Below are positions 16,670 to 25,734 of a DNA stretch of 64,000 bases, one piece after another. A program made the translations under genes and the position numbers. The first letter of the stretch is position 1. Each line of letters begins with the position of its first letter. Source of the stretch: Anaerolineales bacterium. Its GTDB lineage: Bacteria > Chloroflexota > Anaerolineae > JAAEKA01. The notes under the pieces are model-generated. The model saw nothing but the letters and a program-made list of their open reading frames with translations, had not been told where the DNA came from and did not search any database. The DNA is taken from positions 217,883 through 281,882 of the forward strand of contig JACKBI010000009.1 in assembly GCA_020634615.1 (NCBI GenBank). The letters run 5' to 3'.

Positions 16670-16713
16670 CGACTTCCCTCTGCACGAGTAGCTGCCTGTT
16701 CAGAGGGAAGTTG
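16670..16713 (+). promoter_or_regulatory. Stem-loop in the rnc 5' leader, possible autoregulatory RNase III target
   Basis: A perfect 10-bp stem (16673-16682 with 16701-16710), extendable to about 13 bp, with an 18-nt loop lies between the promoter and the start codon of rnc. RNase III is known to cleave its own leader in E. coli and Streptomyces; the same control is inferred here. Confidence 0.5.
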
Positions 16714-16737
16714 GTCAGGCCATGGAGGTTTGTCCTG

Positions 16738-17532
16738 GTGACCAACGACCCATTTGCTCCGGCAGCCAATCCGCTGCTGGACGCGACCCACCGTTTTGAA
16801 ATATTCACCGGCATTTCGTTTCGAGACAAGACCCTGTTGCAGCGTGCCCTTACCCATCGTTCCTACGTCAACGAGTCGCGCGTTTTTTTGCAGGCTGACA
16901 ACGAACGTTTGGAATTCCTGGGGGATGCCGTCATCGATTTCGTGATCGGTGAACATCTGTATCACCGCTTTCCGGAAATGCGTGAGGGCAATCTGACCAA
17001 CCTGCGTGCGGCGCTGGTGCGCGAGGAGACGCTGGCTGAATTCGCCCGCGAGATCGATCTGGGCAACTTCATCCAGTTGGGCCGCGGCGAGGCAGAGAGC
17101 GGCGGACGTGAGCGCCCGGCCACTCTCTGCGCCGTTTTCGAAGCAGTTGTTGGCGCACTCTTCCTCGACCAGGGCGTGCGGGCTGTCAAACAGTTGATGT
17201 TCCCCTTGGTCGAGCCGGTGTTGCCGGACCTGGTGGAGGCCGCTGCGGCTAAAGATGCCAAGAGCCGGCTCCAGGAGTGGAGTCAGAGCGAATTCCGCGA
17301 GACGCCCCGCTACCACACCATCGCCGCATCAGGTCCCGACCACGACAAAACCTTCACTGTTCAGGTCTACATCGGTGATTCGGTCTGGGGTATCGGTGAG
17401 GGCCATTCCAAGCAACTTGCTTCACAGGTTGCCGCTGCCATGGCCCTCGAACATATCGACCGCTACATAGCTTCGGGCATTGTTCCAGTCCCGCAACTTG
17501 AACTGTCCGATGTTGACTTCGATGACCAGTAA
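16738..17532 (+). CDS. rnc: Ribonuclease III
   Basis: 264 residues from GTG 16738, preceded by GGAGG at 16724-16728; the upstream open frame covers the leader stem. RNase III cuts double-stranded RNA in rRNA and mRNA processing. The catalytic domain has the signature NERLEFLGDAVIDFVIG (residues around 60-75) and the second metal site in FEAVVGALFLDQG. The dsRNA-binding domain (about 170-240) ends GHSKQLASQVAAAMALEHI. The stop overlaps the start of the next gene, which suggests co-translation. Length is slightly above the usual ~230 because of a longer N-terminus. Confidence 0.96.
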   Translation: MTNDPFAPAANPLLDATHRFEIFTGISFRDKTLLQRALTHRSYVNESRVFLQADNERLEFLGDAVIDFVIGEHLYHRFPEMREGNLTNLRAALVREETLAEFAREIDLGNFIQLGRGEAESGGRERPATLCAVFEAVVGALFLDQGVRAVKQLMFPLVEPVLPDLVEAAAAKDAKSRLQEWSQSEFRETPRYHTIAASGPDHDKTFTVQVYIGDSVWGIGEGHSKQLASQVAAAMALEHIDRYIASGIVPVPQLELSDVDFDDQ

Positions 17533-18394
17533 TTTGTTTGGCGAGACACCGGCGCGTCCACTGTTGATCACGGGCGCAGCCGGTTTTATCGGTCACGAAG
17601 TGGCGCGGCGTGCGGCCATGGCGAATTTTGCTCCGGTTTTGGCGACGTGGCACCTGGCCCAACCGGCGCCGCTGGAGGGCGTCGTCGCACATCGCCTTGA
17701 CATCACCGACGAAGATGCTGTGAGCGCGCTCCTGCAGCAACTGCGACCGGCAGCCGTGATCCATGCGGCCTACCGCAAGAGCGGACGGGGCGCCGAAGCC
17801 ATCACCGCAACGGGCGCAGGTTTTGTGGCGCGCGCGGTGGCTGCCATCGGCGCCAGGCTGGTGCACATCTCCACCGATATGGTGCTGGACGGCGAACACC
17901 CTCCCTACGACGAAAGTGCGTTGCCCGCGCCGGTTCACGACTATGGTCGCGCCAAGGCGGCCGCGGAAGCGCTGGTGCGCACATACGCGCCCGCTGCCGC
18001 CATCGTGCGGACGTCGCTCGTCTGCCGGCTCGATCCACCGGATCCGGCCACGAAGTGGGTCGTGGATAGTTTGCGTGAGGGCCAGGCCATCACGCTCTAC
18101 ACCGACGAAGTGCGCTCTCCTGTCTGGCTGGACGACCTGGCGGATGCGCTGCTGGAGCTGGCAGCCAACGATTTCAGCGGCGTGCTCAACGTCAGCGGAC
18201 CGCAGGCGTTGAGCCGCTACGAGATGGGATTACGTCTGGCCCATTGCCTTGGGTTGAACCCGGCCAGCATCAGTCCCGGGTTGAGCAGTCAGGGCGCAAT
18301 TCGCCGACCGCGCAACCTGACCCTTGACACAAGTCTGGCGCGACGAATTCTGCGCACGCGGCTGCGCAGCTTTGATGAGGGGCTGGCAGAGTGA
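17522..18394 (+). CDS. RmlD-like NAD(P)-dependent sugar-nucleotide reductase/epimerase (SDR)
   Basis: 290 residues. The N-terminal Rossmann motif TGAAGFIG, VIHAAYRKS, STDMVLDGE-type serine and the catalytic YxxxK (DYGRAKAAAE) identify an extended SDR similar to dTDP-4-dehydrorhamnose reductase (RmlD) and the MAT2B family. The start is uncertain: ATG 17522 overlaps the end of rnc by 11 bases and is used here; ATG 17510 is also possible. No other rhamnose genes are nearby, so the substrate is not assigned. The stop overlaps the GTG of the next gene (GTGA), continuing the rnc transcript. Confidence 0.8.
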   Translation: MTSNLFGETPARPLLITGAAGFIGHEVARRAAMANFAPVLATWHLAQPAPLEGVVAHRLDITDEDAVSALLQQLRPAAVIHAAYRKSGRGAEAITATGAGFVARAVAAIGARLVHISTDMVLDGEHPPYDESALPAPVHDYGRAKAAAEALVRTYAPAAAIVRTSLVCRLDPPDPATKWVVDSLREGQAITLYTDEVRSPVWLDDLADALLELAANDFSGVLNVSGPQALSRYEMGLRLAHCLGLNPASISPGLSSQGAIRRPRNLTLDTSLARRILRTRLRSFDEGLAE

Positions 18395-19257
18395 ACGACG
18401 ACCTGTCCGAACGTCCCTTCCGCGATGAGCCTGTCCTTGTGTCAACGGACGGGCCGGGCGAGCTGGAGATGCCAACCGACGAGTCATGGGACGAAATCGG
18501 GGAGGACGCGCCAGACAGTGCGACGGTGCTGGACGACTGGATCATCTTTCCCGTCATCGCGCTGGGCGTGCTGATCACCACCGCGTTTCCAGTTTTTCTG
18601 CAGCAGCAGCTTTGCCTGCCGGTTCTCAATACGTTGGTCATCTTCCCGCTCTTTGTCTGGGCGCTGCGCACCGGTCGCTCGCGGCGTGCGCTGACGATGA
18701 CGCTGTTCTGGGCGTTCTGCCTGGCCGCGGCGATGCTGGTGCTGGGCATCCTGCTCAGCGAACGAGCCAGCGGCGCGGTGCAGGGAGTCGTGGAATACCG
18801 CAGCCAGTTCATCCGCTGGATGGCTGACGCCACGCCGGTGACGGCCGCGCCGGCGCTCGACTGGCTCAACCAACTCAAGGAACTGTTGATCTTCGCTGTC
18901 GCGACCATCGTCACAGCAGGTCTCGGCGGACTGTTTCTGCTGACAATGGCCATCAACATCGTCAGCGTCAACGCCGGCAGCCTGATCAGCGAGGCCACCC
19001 GGCCGGTGCAGACGCTCCTGTTCAGTTGGCCGGTCTGGAACATCGTCCGGCTGGTGGGCCTCGTGCTGCTGGCCGTTGCGCTGGCCGAGCCGCTGGCCAC
19101 CGGCCAGTTGCGCCGCGATGCGCTGGTCGACTGGTTCCACAGCCGTCGCCGCCTGCTGCTCTACGGCGTGCTCACCCTGCTGGTTGCCGCGCTGCTGCAG
19201 CTTGTGCTGTCGTCCCTTTATCGGTCCGTGCTGGAAAGCGGCCTCGGACTGCGATAG
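18391..19257 (+). CDS. Conserved multi-TM membrane protein, unknown function
   Basis: 288 residues with a GTG start coupled to the preceding stop (GTGA overlap). An acidic cytosolic N-terminus of ~48 residues (EDAPDSATVLDDW) is followed by about six TM helices: roughly 50-70, 75-92, 100-122, 165-190, 215-240 and 255-280. The loop between helices 3 and 4 is long. I recognise no family. It is the last gene of the rnc-led group and is followed by a structured intergenic region before smc. Confidence 0.65.
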   Translation: MNDDLSERPFRDEPVLVSTDGPGELEMPTDESWDEIGEDAPDSATVLDDWIIFPVIALGVLITTAFPVFLQQQLCLPVLNTLVIFPLFVWALRTGRSRRALTMTLFWAFCLAAAMLVLGILLSERASGAVQGVVEYRSQFIRWMADATPVTAAPALDWLNQLKELLIFAVATIVTAGLGGLFLLTMAINIVSVNAGSLISEATRPVQTLLFSWPVWNIVRLVGLVLLAVALAEPLATGQLRRDALVDWFHSRRRLLLYGVLTLLVAALLQLVLSSLYRSVLESGLGLR

Positions 19258-19272
19258 AAAATGAAAGAAACG

Positions 19273-19309
19273 CAGGTGACAGTCACTTTCGGAAAGTGAC
19301 TGTCACCTG
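19273..19309. repeat. Long perfect hairpin upstream of smc
   Basis: 17-bp arms (19273-19289 and 19293-19309) separated by 3 bases. There is no T-tract. It resembles a REP-like dispersed palindrome; part of the motif (GTGACTGT) recurs near 57181. Confidence 0.75.
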
Positions 19310-19311
19310 AC

Positions 19312-19363
19312 CGCTGGCTCGGGCCGGTCTTTGCTTGCACCCCGGAAGGGGCCGACCGAGCCA
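19312..19363. repeat. Second structured repeat upstream of smc
   Basis: GCTGGCTCGG at 19312 pairs with CCGAGCCAGC near 19363, with an inner CCCC/GGGG hairpin. It occupies most of the gap before the smc start codon, which has no recognisable Shine-Dalgarno sequence. Confidence 0.55.
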
Positions 19364-19383
19364 GCGTCGATATTCACCAACCA

Positions 19384-22300
19384 ATGCGACTTAAACATCT
19401 CGAACTACAAGGCTACAAAACCTTTGCCGCCCGGACAGACTTCGCCTTCAAGGGCGGTCTCACCGCGATCATCGGCCCCAACGGCAGCGGCAAGTCCAAC
19501 GTCGCTGATGCCATCCAGTGGGTGCTGGGCGAACAGAGTTTCGGCCGTCTGCGCGCCAAGCGCAGTGAAGACATGATCTTCACCGGCTCCAACGAGCGCG
19601 CCCGCATGGGCATGGCCCAGGCCAGCCTGACACTGGACAACTACGACGGCTGGCTGCCGCTGGACTACGGCGAGGTCGTCATTACCCGCCGCGCCTACCG
19701 CTCCGGTGAAAACGAGTATTACCTCAATGGCACCCGTGTGCGCCTGCGCGACGTGTCCGACCTGCTGGCGCAGTCCGGTCTTTCCAAGCGCACCTACACC
19801 GTCATCGGCCAGGGGTTGATCGACCAGGCGTTGTCGCTTAAGCCAGACGAACGGCGCGCGCTGATCGAGGAAGCGGCCGGTATCACCGGTCACCAGGCCA
19901 AGCGCGAGACGGCGCTGCGCGAGCTGGCCGAGACGCGCCACAACCTGGAGCGGGTGCAGGACATCCTGGGTGAGATCGAGCCGCGGCTGCGCTACCTCAA
20001 GGTGCAGGCCCGCCGCGCCGAGGAACGCATGCAGGTTCAGGCCGACCTCGACACCCAGTTGCGCATCTGGTACGGCTTTCGCTGGCACGGCGCGCTGGAG
20101 GAACTCTACAGCGCCCGCCAGCACGCGCAGGCAGCGCAAACCACCGTCCAGGCGCGCCAGGAAGCCTTGCAGCATCTGGATGAGCAGGACACGGCACTGC
20201 GCGAGCGACACAGCGCATTGCGCAATCAGCTGGGCGACTGGCACCGCGAAAGCAGCGCTCTCCACCGTCAGGCCGAAGGTGCGCAGCGCGAGCTGGCTGT
20301 CGGCAGCGAGCGCATCCGCCAGCTCGAGGCGCGCCAGAGCGACCTGGCCCAGGAACTGGAGCCGCTGCGCGAGCGGCTGCAAACCCAGGTCGAGCAGGTC
20401 AACAGCGCCCGTGCCACTGTCGAAGCCGGCCGTGGCGAGATGCAAACGCTGGCGGCCAGCATCCGCGAGGCGCAGACCAGTTTGGACAAGACCGAAGCCG
20501 AGCGCCAGCGCCACGAACGCGAAATCAATGCCCATAACCGCCTCCTCGCACAACTGCAAGCCGAGTCTGCCGGACACGAGCGCCGGCTGGTGGAGCAGGA
20601 AAGCCGCGGGCACAGCATGGGCGAGGAACATGAGCGGCTCGAAAACGAGCTGGCTGCGGCCGTCAACAGCAAGGCCGAGCTGGCTCCGCAGGTCGCCGCT
20701 CACCAGCGCCGCATCGCCGAGTTGGAGGCAGCCGGCCAGGCCCGCGCCGACCACCGTGAGGCAGTCCGCACAGCCATTGAGCAGACAGAATCCGAGTTGG
20801 CGCGCGCCGGCGAGCGCATCGCCGGTCTGCGCCGCCAGGCCGATCGCCTGCACGACCAGCTTGAACTGTTCCAGCGGTTGAAGGATGAGGGTGAAGGCTT
20901 CAGCGGCGGGACCCGTTCCGTGTTGCGCGCGTTGAGCAGCGAGCGCACCGATCTGACTGGCATCATCGGCGCGGTGGCCGACCAGTTGCAGGTGCCGGCC
21001 GAGCTGGAGCTGGCTATCGAGACTGCGCTGGGTGGCAGGCTGCAAGACGTGATCGTCGAGCGCTGGCAGGACGCCGAGCGCGCCATCGACTGGCTCAAGC
21101 GCTCGCAGGGCGGGCGGGCCACCTTCCTGCCGCTGGAGACTCTGCGCCCCAGCCAGCCGGTCAAGACGCCCTCGGGTCCCGGTGTCGTCGGACTGGCTTC
21201 TGACCTGGTCGGTTCAGAACCGCGCTTGCGGCCTGTAGTCGAGTACCTGTTGGGCCGGGTTGTCGTGACCCGCGACCTGCCAACGGCCCGCCGCGTGCTG
21301 GACTCCTACCGCGAGCGCCCGACTGTGGTGACGCTGGAAGGGGACATCGTGCGGCCGGGTGGCAGCGTCAGCGGCGGGAGCCAGTCGGCCCGGCGTGATC
21401 AGGGCGTTCTGGCGCGTGAGCGCGCGCTGCGCGAACTGCCCGAACAGATCGAGGCCGCCCGCAGCAAGCTGGCTGACGAGGAAAAAGCCCGCGATGGTCT
21501 GCGCCAGCGCTTGCAGGAACAGCGCCAGACACAGGCCGAGGTCGATGGCGAATTGGCTGCGCTGGCCCGTGAACAGCAGGGCGAACGCTCGGCGCTGGCC
21601 GGACTGCAAGGCCGCGGCTCGGCGCTGGATCAACAGATCGAACAGCGCCAGCGCCGGCTGGACGCGGCCAGGCGCGAACAAGCCAATTTGGCCGATGCGG
21701 CCGAGCAGGGACGGCACCGTCTGGCGGCGCTGGCAACTGAGATCGAGCGGATCCAACAGAGCGTTGCCGCCATCCAGACAGCGCTGGCCGGGCTGGCAAC
21801 GCAGGAATTGACCGCCGAACTGATGGAACGGCGCACCGCGGCCAGCGTCGTCGCAGCCCGCTTTGCCAGCCATGAAACGATGCTGCAAAACCAGCAGCGG
21901 GCGCTCAACCAGCTTCAGCAGGAGATCGCCGAGAAGGAGACCCGCTTGGCGGCGCTGGCGCAGGAACGTGCTGACTTGTCGGCCCGCATCGAGAGCCTGC
22001 GCGCCGCGGATCACGAGCTGTTGGCCGACATCAGCCGCTTCAGTCGCCTCATTGAGCCGGCTGAGCAGGAACTGGCAACACTTGAGGCTGAGCGGCAGGC
22101 GCTGATCAGCGAGATGGCTGAACATCGCAAGCAGCTTCAGTTCGAAGAGCAGACCAACCACACCCGCGCGCTGGCGTTGCAGCGTGCCCAGGACGAGGTC
22201 GAGCATCTGCGCCACGAAATCGAACACGACGTGGGGCTGGTGGAACTGGAGGCCGACGACGGCGCCCCCAGCCAGTCGCCGCTGCCGCTGCGCCCGGTGA

Positions 22301-23007
22301 TCGACCGGCTGCCGGTGGTGGAGATGATGCCGGACGGCATCGAGGACGATGTGCGCCGGCTGCGCGGCCAGTACAGCCGACTGGGAAGCGTCAACCCCAA
22401 TGCGCCGGAGGAATACGCGTTGGCGCAGGAGCGGTTCGAGTTCCTCACCAGCCAGTCGGAAGACCTGAACACTGCCGCCGCCACGCTGGAAAAGGTGATC
22501 GAAGAGCTGGACGAGGTGATGCAGCGCGAGTTCATGGTGACCTTCCGGGCGGTGGCGCGCGAGTTTCGCGACCAGTTTACCCGGCTCTTCGGCGGCGGAA
22601 CGGCTCAGCTCAAGCTCACCGAGCCGGACAACGCGATGCAAAGCGGCATCGATATTATCGCCCGCCCGCCCGGCAAGCGCGTGCAGGCCTTGCCGCTGCT
22701 GAGCGGCGGCGAGCGCAGCCTGACCGCCGCTGCGCTGATCCTGAGTATCCTCAAGGTCAGCCCGCCGCCTTTCTGCATTCTGGACGAAGTGGACGCGGCG
22801 CTGGACGAGGCCAACGTAGATCGGTTCCGCGCCGCGCTGCGCGAGGCGGCACAGGACACGCAGTTCATCGTCATTACCCACAACCGCGGCACCATCGAAG
22901 CTGCCGACACGATCTACGGCATCTCCATGGGCAGTGACAGCACGTCGCAGGCGTTGTCGCTGCATCTGGAAGATTTCGATGGCCGGCGCGAGCTGGTGGC
23001 GGATTAA
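19384..23007 (+). CDS. smc: Chromosome segregation ATPase SMC
   Basis: 1207 residues, full length for bacterial SMC. The N-terminal head has Walker A GPNGSGKSN (about residue 32-40) and a Q-loop in VLGEQSFG. A long coiled coil (about 170-500) leads to the hinge (about 502-665, with glycine-rich GGTRSVLRALSS and GGSVSGGSQSARR). The returning coil runs to ~1040, then the C-terminal head has the signature LLSGGERSLTAAALILSI (about 1105) and Walker B CILDEVDAALDEANV (about 1132). It works with ScpA/ScpB as the condensin that organises origins; those genes are not in the window. It is probably transcribed alone. Confidence 0.97.
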   Translation: MRLKHLELQGYKTFAARTDFAFKGGLTAIIGPNGSGKSNVADAIQWVLGEQSFGRLRAKRSEDMIFTGSNERARMGMAQASLTLDNYDGWLPLDYGEVVITRRAYRSGENEYYLNGTRVRLRDVSDLLAQSGLSKRTYTVIGQGLIDQALSLKPDERRALIEEAAGITGHQAKRETALRELAETRHNLERVQDILGEIEPRLRYLKVQARRAEERMQVQADLDTQLRIWYGFRWHGALEELYSARQHAQAAQTTVQARQEALQHLDEQDTALRERHSALRNQLGDWHRESSALHRQAEGAQRELAVGSERIRQLEARQSDLAQELEPLRERLQTQVEQVNSARATVEAGRGEMQTLAASIREAQTSLDKTEAERQRHEREINAHNRLLAQLQAESAGHERRLVEQESRGHSMGEEHERLENELAAAVNSKAELAPQVAAHQRRIAELEAAGQARADHREAVRTAIEQTESELARAGERIAGLRRQADRLHDQLELFQRLKDEGEGFSGGTRSVLRALSSERTDLTGIIGAVADQLQVPAELELAIETALGGRLQDVIVERWQDAERAIDWLKRSQGGRATFLPLETLRPSQPVKTPSGPGVVGLASDLVGSEPRLRPVVEYLLGRVVVTRDLPTARRVLDSYRERPTVVTLEGDIVRPGGSVSGGSQSARRDQGVLARERALRELPEQIEAARSKLADEEKARDGLRQRLQEQRQTQAEVDGELAALAREQQGERSALAGLQGRGSALDQQIEQRQRRLDAARREQANLADAAEQGRHRLAALATEIERIQQSVAAIQTALAGLATQELTAELMERRTAASVVAARFASHETMLQNQQRALNQLQQEIAEKETRLAALAQERADLSARIESLRAADHELLADISRFSRLIEPAEQELATLEAERQALISEMAEHRKQLQFEEQTNHTRALALQRAQDEVEHLRHEIEHDVGLVELEADDGAPSQSPLPLRPVIDRLPVVEMMPDGIEDDVRRLRGQYSRLGSVNPNAPEEYALAQERFEFLTSQSEDLNTAAATLEKVIEELDEVMQREFMVTFRAVAREFRDQFTRLFGGGTAQLKLTEPDNAMQSGIDIIARPPGKRVQALPLLSGGERSLTAAALILSILKVSPPPFCILDEVDAALDEANVDRFRAALREAAQDTQFIVITHNRGTIEAADTIYGISMGSDSTSQALSLHLEDFDGRRELVAD

Positions 23008-23031
23008 GCCCAATCACGAATACGCTTTCCC

Positions 23032-23095
23032 GTCATTCCCGCGGAGGCGGGAATCCAGCATACGTTAATCTGTATTCCCGCCTCCGCGGGAATGA
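23032..23095. repeat. Dispersed inverted repeat (GTCATTCCCGCG family), copy 1
   Basis: Perfect 23-bp arms at 23032-23054 and 23073-23095, just after smc. Related copies occur at 45463-45590, 55279-55343 and 63227-63434. Confidence 0.9.
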
Positions 23096-23134
23096 CGAAC
23101 CTGTGCGGTATCGCTGTTTGAGAGTCATTCGCTT

Positions 23135-24046
23135 GTGACCCGCCACTCGACCGACGCTCGCTACCTGGTTGCCGTTCGCTGGCTGAAGCTGGCGGCTGTG
23201 CTGACGCTCTGGGCGCTGAGCTTCGTGCTCAACGAAGTGGCCCTGGACTTCGTGACGCCGACCACGGTGGCGGCCGGACGCTGGGTGGTTACCGCAACGT
23301 TGGCGCTGGCACTGCTGGCGCATCGTCGCCAGACCGGAGAGTTTCGCAGGGCGCTGCGGGTCGATTTTCGCGGCTTCGCGCTGCTTTCGTTGGTCGGTGT
23401 CACCTTGCTCTACGGGTTGCAGATCGTGGGCCAGTCGCGAACTACGGCGATCAACGCCGGATTGCTGGCCAACACGGTGCCGGTGTTCACTGCGCTGCTG
23501 GCGGTGACGACCCTGCACCAGCGAATCCGGCCGGTAGGTTGGTTGGGCATCGCGGTGGCATTGGTCGGAGCGTGGATCGTGAGTTCCGGCGGCCTACGGC
23601 TGGATGTGACCACCAGCAGCGCGCTGGGCGACCTGCTGGTGTTGTTGTCGGCGCTGGCAGCCGCGCTCTATTTTGTGCTGGGAGCACGCCTGCTGCGCGG
23701 CTATCCGCCCCTGGTCGTGACGGCGGCAGCGGCGACGCTGGGTGCCGCAACGCTGGCGATCCTGGCGGTGGTCGCCGGTGGTGAAAACCATTGGACCTGG
23801 CAAGCGGTGGTGGCTATTGTGGCGCTGGGTGTAGGGCCGGGTCTGCTTTCGAACCTGTGGTGGTGGGAGACGGTGACGTGGCTGGACGCCAGCCGGGCTG
23901 CGCTCTACGTCTACCTGATCCCGCTGATCACGATGGTCTTTGCTGTGGTGTTGCTGGGCGAGACCATTGGTCTGGCGCAACTGGCCGGCGCAGCACTGCT
24001 GCTGGGCGGTGTATGGCTGGCGGAACGCGGCCAGGCGCCCACGTAG
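23135..24046 (+). CDS. EamA/DMT-family transporter
   Basis: 303 residues with ten TM helices in two EamA repeats (about 15-150 and 160-300). The first repeat has the typical WALSFVLNEVAL and SRTTAINAGLLANTVPVF pattern; the second ends YLIPLITMVFAVVLLGE followed by a Gly/Ala-rich helix, as in RhaT/YdcZ-like metabolite exporters. Substrate unknown. The GTG start at 23135 has no clear Shine-Dalgarno sequence, so the exact start is uncertain. Repeat hairpins flank the gene on both sides; the first downstream one begins directly after the stop codon. Confidence 0.88.
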   Translation: MTRHSTDARYLVAVRWLKLAAVLTLWALSFVLNEVALDFVTPTTVAAGRWVVTATLALALLAHRRQTGEFRRALRVDFRGFALLSLVGVTLLYGLQIVGQSRTTAINAGLLANTVPVFTALLAVTTLHQRIRPVGWLGIAVALVGAWIVSSGGLRLDVTTSSALGDLLVLLSALAAALYFVLGARLLRGYPPLVVTAAAATLGAATLAILAVVAGGENHWTWQAVVAIVALGVGPGLLSNLWWWETVTWLDASRAALYVYLIPLITMVFAVVLLGETIGLAQLAGAALLLGGVWLAERGQAPT

Positions 24047-24196
24047 AACGATTCTCCAAATCGTTGCACGCGCTTACGCTGCCAAGCGACTCACTTGTAG
24101 TTCCGAGAGTAGCGGACGATTTTGGGAAATCGTCCTACGTTAGCACGGCGGCGCGCTGTGTTGGTGAAGGCAGCGGACGATTTTTCATAATCGCCC
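24047..24196. repeat. Three small hairpins of one family (GGACGATTT type)
   Basis: Hairpins at 24047-24065, 24114-24135 and 24175-24196 share the arms (G)GACGATT / AATCGTC(C). They are spaced about 65 bp apart and fill the gap between the EamA gene and the zinc-ribbon gene. The last lies 20 bases before the start codon and partly next to its Shine-Dalgarno sequence. Confidence 0.75.
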
Positions 24197-24216
24197 AACA
24201 TTTTCAAGGAGCCTCG

Positions 24217-25734
24217 ATGACCTGTCCCAACTGTAATCATGAGATCGAAGAAGGGCTGGACCTGTGTCCGATGTGCGGGCAGGCGCTGTGTCCCGACTGC
24301 GGCGCGGCCATGGACGACAATGCCACGGTATGTGGCAACTGCGGCGCGGAATTTGACCTGACCTGCCCGCGTTGCCAGGAGTCCGTAGGCGCGGATGACG
24401 AGGTTTGCCCGCATTGTGGTCTGGAGTTTGTCTTCCCCTGTCCGCACTGCGGCGAGGAGATGGACCTGGGCGACGATGTCTGCCCACATTGTGGCAAAGC
24501 GATTTGCCCCGAATGTGGTTTTGGCGTGGACGACGACGCGACCGAATGCCCGCGCTGCCATACGCGCTTCGAGCTGTTCTGTCCGAACTGCCAGGCCCCT
24601 CTGGTGGCCGGCGCGGAATCCTGTTCCGAATGCGGCCAGCGCTTTGAACTGCCATGCCCTCACTGCGGCGAACCGTTCGAGCTGGGCGCGCATCACTGCC
24701 CGCATTGTAGCCGCGATCTGTGTCCCGTCTGCGGCGGCGGTCTGGCAGAGGACGACATCGAATGTCCAAACTGCGGGGCGGTCTTCGGATTTGTTTGCCC
24801 CATGTGCGCCGCTGAAGTATCACCCGGCGACACCTCGTGCGGCAACTGCGGAACAGAGCTGGACCCGCGCATGTTTGCCCTGGAGGGTGGGCCGTCGATT
24901 GTGCACCTGGCTGCTGCCCCGCTGCTGCCAGGCGCGAAGGCGGCCAGCAAGTCAGCTGCCAAGCCACCGGTTGTCAGGCCGCTGGTGAAAGTTGAGCGGC
25001 CGCCGGAAACCATCACATGTCCGCGCTGCCAGTCCGAGGTGCAGGTCCTCGACGGCGTCTGCGCAAGCTGTGGTCAGATGGTCTGTCCGCGCTGCGCGAC
25101 CGCACTGGACGACGAGGCCGAGATCTGTGACAACTGCGGGCTCACGCTGTTTTTCTACTGCCCGCAATGCGGTTTCGAGCTGCTGACAGCGGCTACAGCT
25201 TGCCCGGACTGCGGACGAACGTTTATGCGCGCCTGTCCGGACTGCGGTGCGGACGTCTATGGCGATGCGCTGAACTGCGACAACTGCGGACGAGCGCTGC
25301 ACATCGAGGGCCGCGACGTGGCGGTGATGATGGATGTGGCAGGCGTGGTGCCGGTGGTGGTGTGTCCCGAATGCAGCACCAAGTTCCCGCGCAAAGACGG
25401 TGTCTGTCCAGAGTGCCAGACACGCGTCTGTATGCAGTGCGGAATGGTGCTGGGGAGGGACGAGTCGCACTGCCCGCGCTGCGGCGCCGAAGGCCCACCG
25501 ATCCCGACTTTTCCGTGCCCGGTGTGCAAGACCGATCTGGAGGTCGGCAGCGGTGAGTGCGAGAGCTGTGGCGCGACGCTATGTCCTGAATGCGGCGGCG
25601 TGGTGGACGAGGACGCGGCAGAGTGCTTCCGTTGCGGCGCGAAGATCGGGCTGTATTGCCCCAACTGCGGCGTGGAAGTAGCTGACGAGGACGAGGTGTG
25701 CGCCGCCTGCGGGCTGGTGTTTGAGGACGCCTAG
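24217..25734 (+). CDS. Protein composed of about 18 tandem zinc ribbons
   Basis: 505 residues from ATG 24217 with AAGGAG at 24206-24211; the longer open frame from 23791 overlaps the EamA gene and is rejected. I count 36 CxxC knuckles, enough for about 18 double-CxxC zinc ribbons of ~22 residues. They come as a first block of 18 knuckles (residues 1-215), a linker rich in Ala/Lys/Pro (about 216-265), and blocks of 8 and 10 knuckles separated by a short hydrophobic stretch (about 362-382). Between knuckles the sequence is acidic (EEGLDL, DDDATE, ADDEV). No enzymatic domain or TM segment is present. Short zinc-ribbon pairs (DZANK) occur in many proteins, but an all-ribbon chain of this length is unusual. 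A scaffold or nucleic-acid/protein binding role is inferred. Confidence 0.85.
   Translation: MTCPNCNHEIEEGLDLCPMCGQALCPDCGAAMDDNATVCGNCGAEFDLTCPRCQESVGADDEVCPHCGLEFVFPCPHCGEEMDLGDDVCPHCGKAICPECGFGVDDDATECPRCHTRFELFCPNCQAPLVAGAESCSECGQRFELPCPHCGEPFELGAHHCPHCSRDLCPVCGGGLAEDDIECPNCGAVFGFVCPMCAAEVSPGDTSCGNCGTELDPRMFALEGGPSIVHLAAAPLLPGAKAASKSAAKPPVVRPLVKVERPPETITCPRCQSEVQVLDGVCASCGQMVCPRCATALDDEAEICDNCGLTLFFYCPQCGFELLTAATACPDCGRTFMRACPDCGADVYGDALNCDNCGRALHIEGRDVAVMMDVAGVVPVVVCPECSTKFPRKDGVCPECQTRVCMQCGMVLGRDESHCPRCGAEGPPIPTFPCPVCKTDLEVGSGECESCGATLCPECGGVVDEDAAECFRCGAKIGLYCPNCGVEVADEDEVCAACGLVFEDA

Noticed and set aside
19405..23013. Long open frames on the minus strand opposite smc (546 and 599 codons)
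   Set aside because: They are mirror frames of a GC-rich coding region, give no recognisable protein, and conflict with an unambiguous full-length smc.
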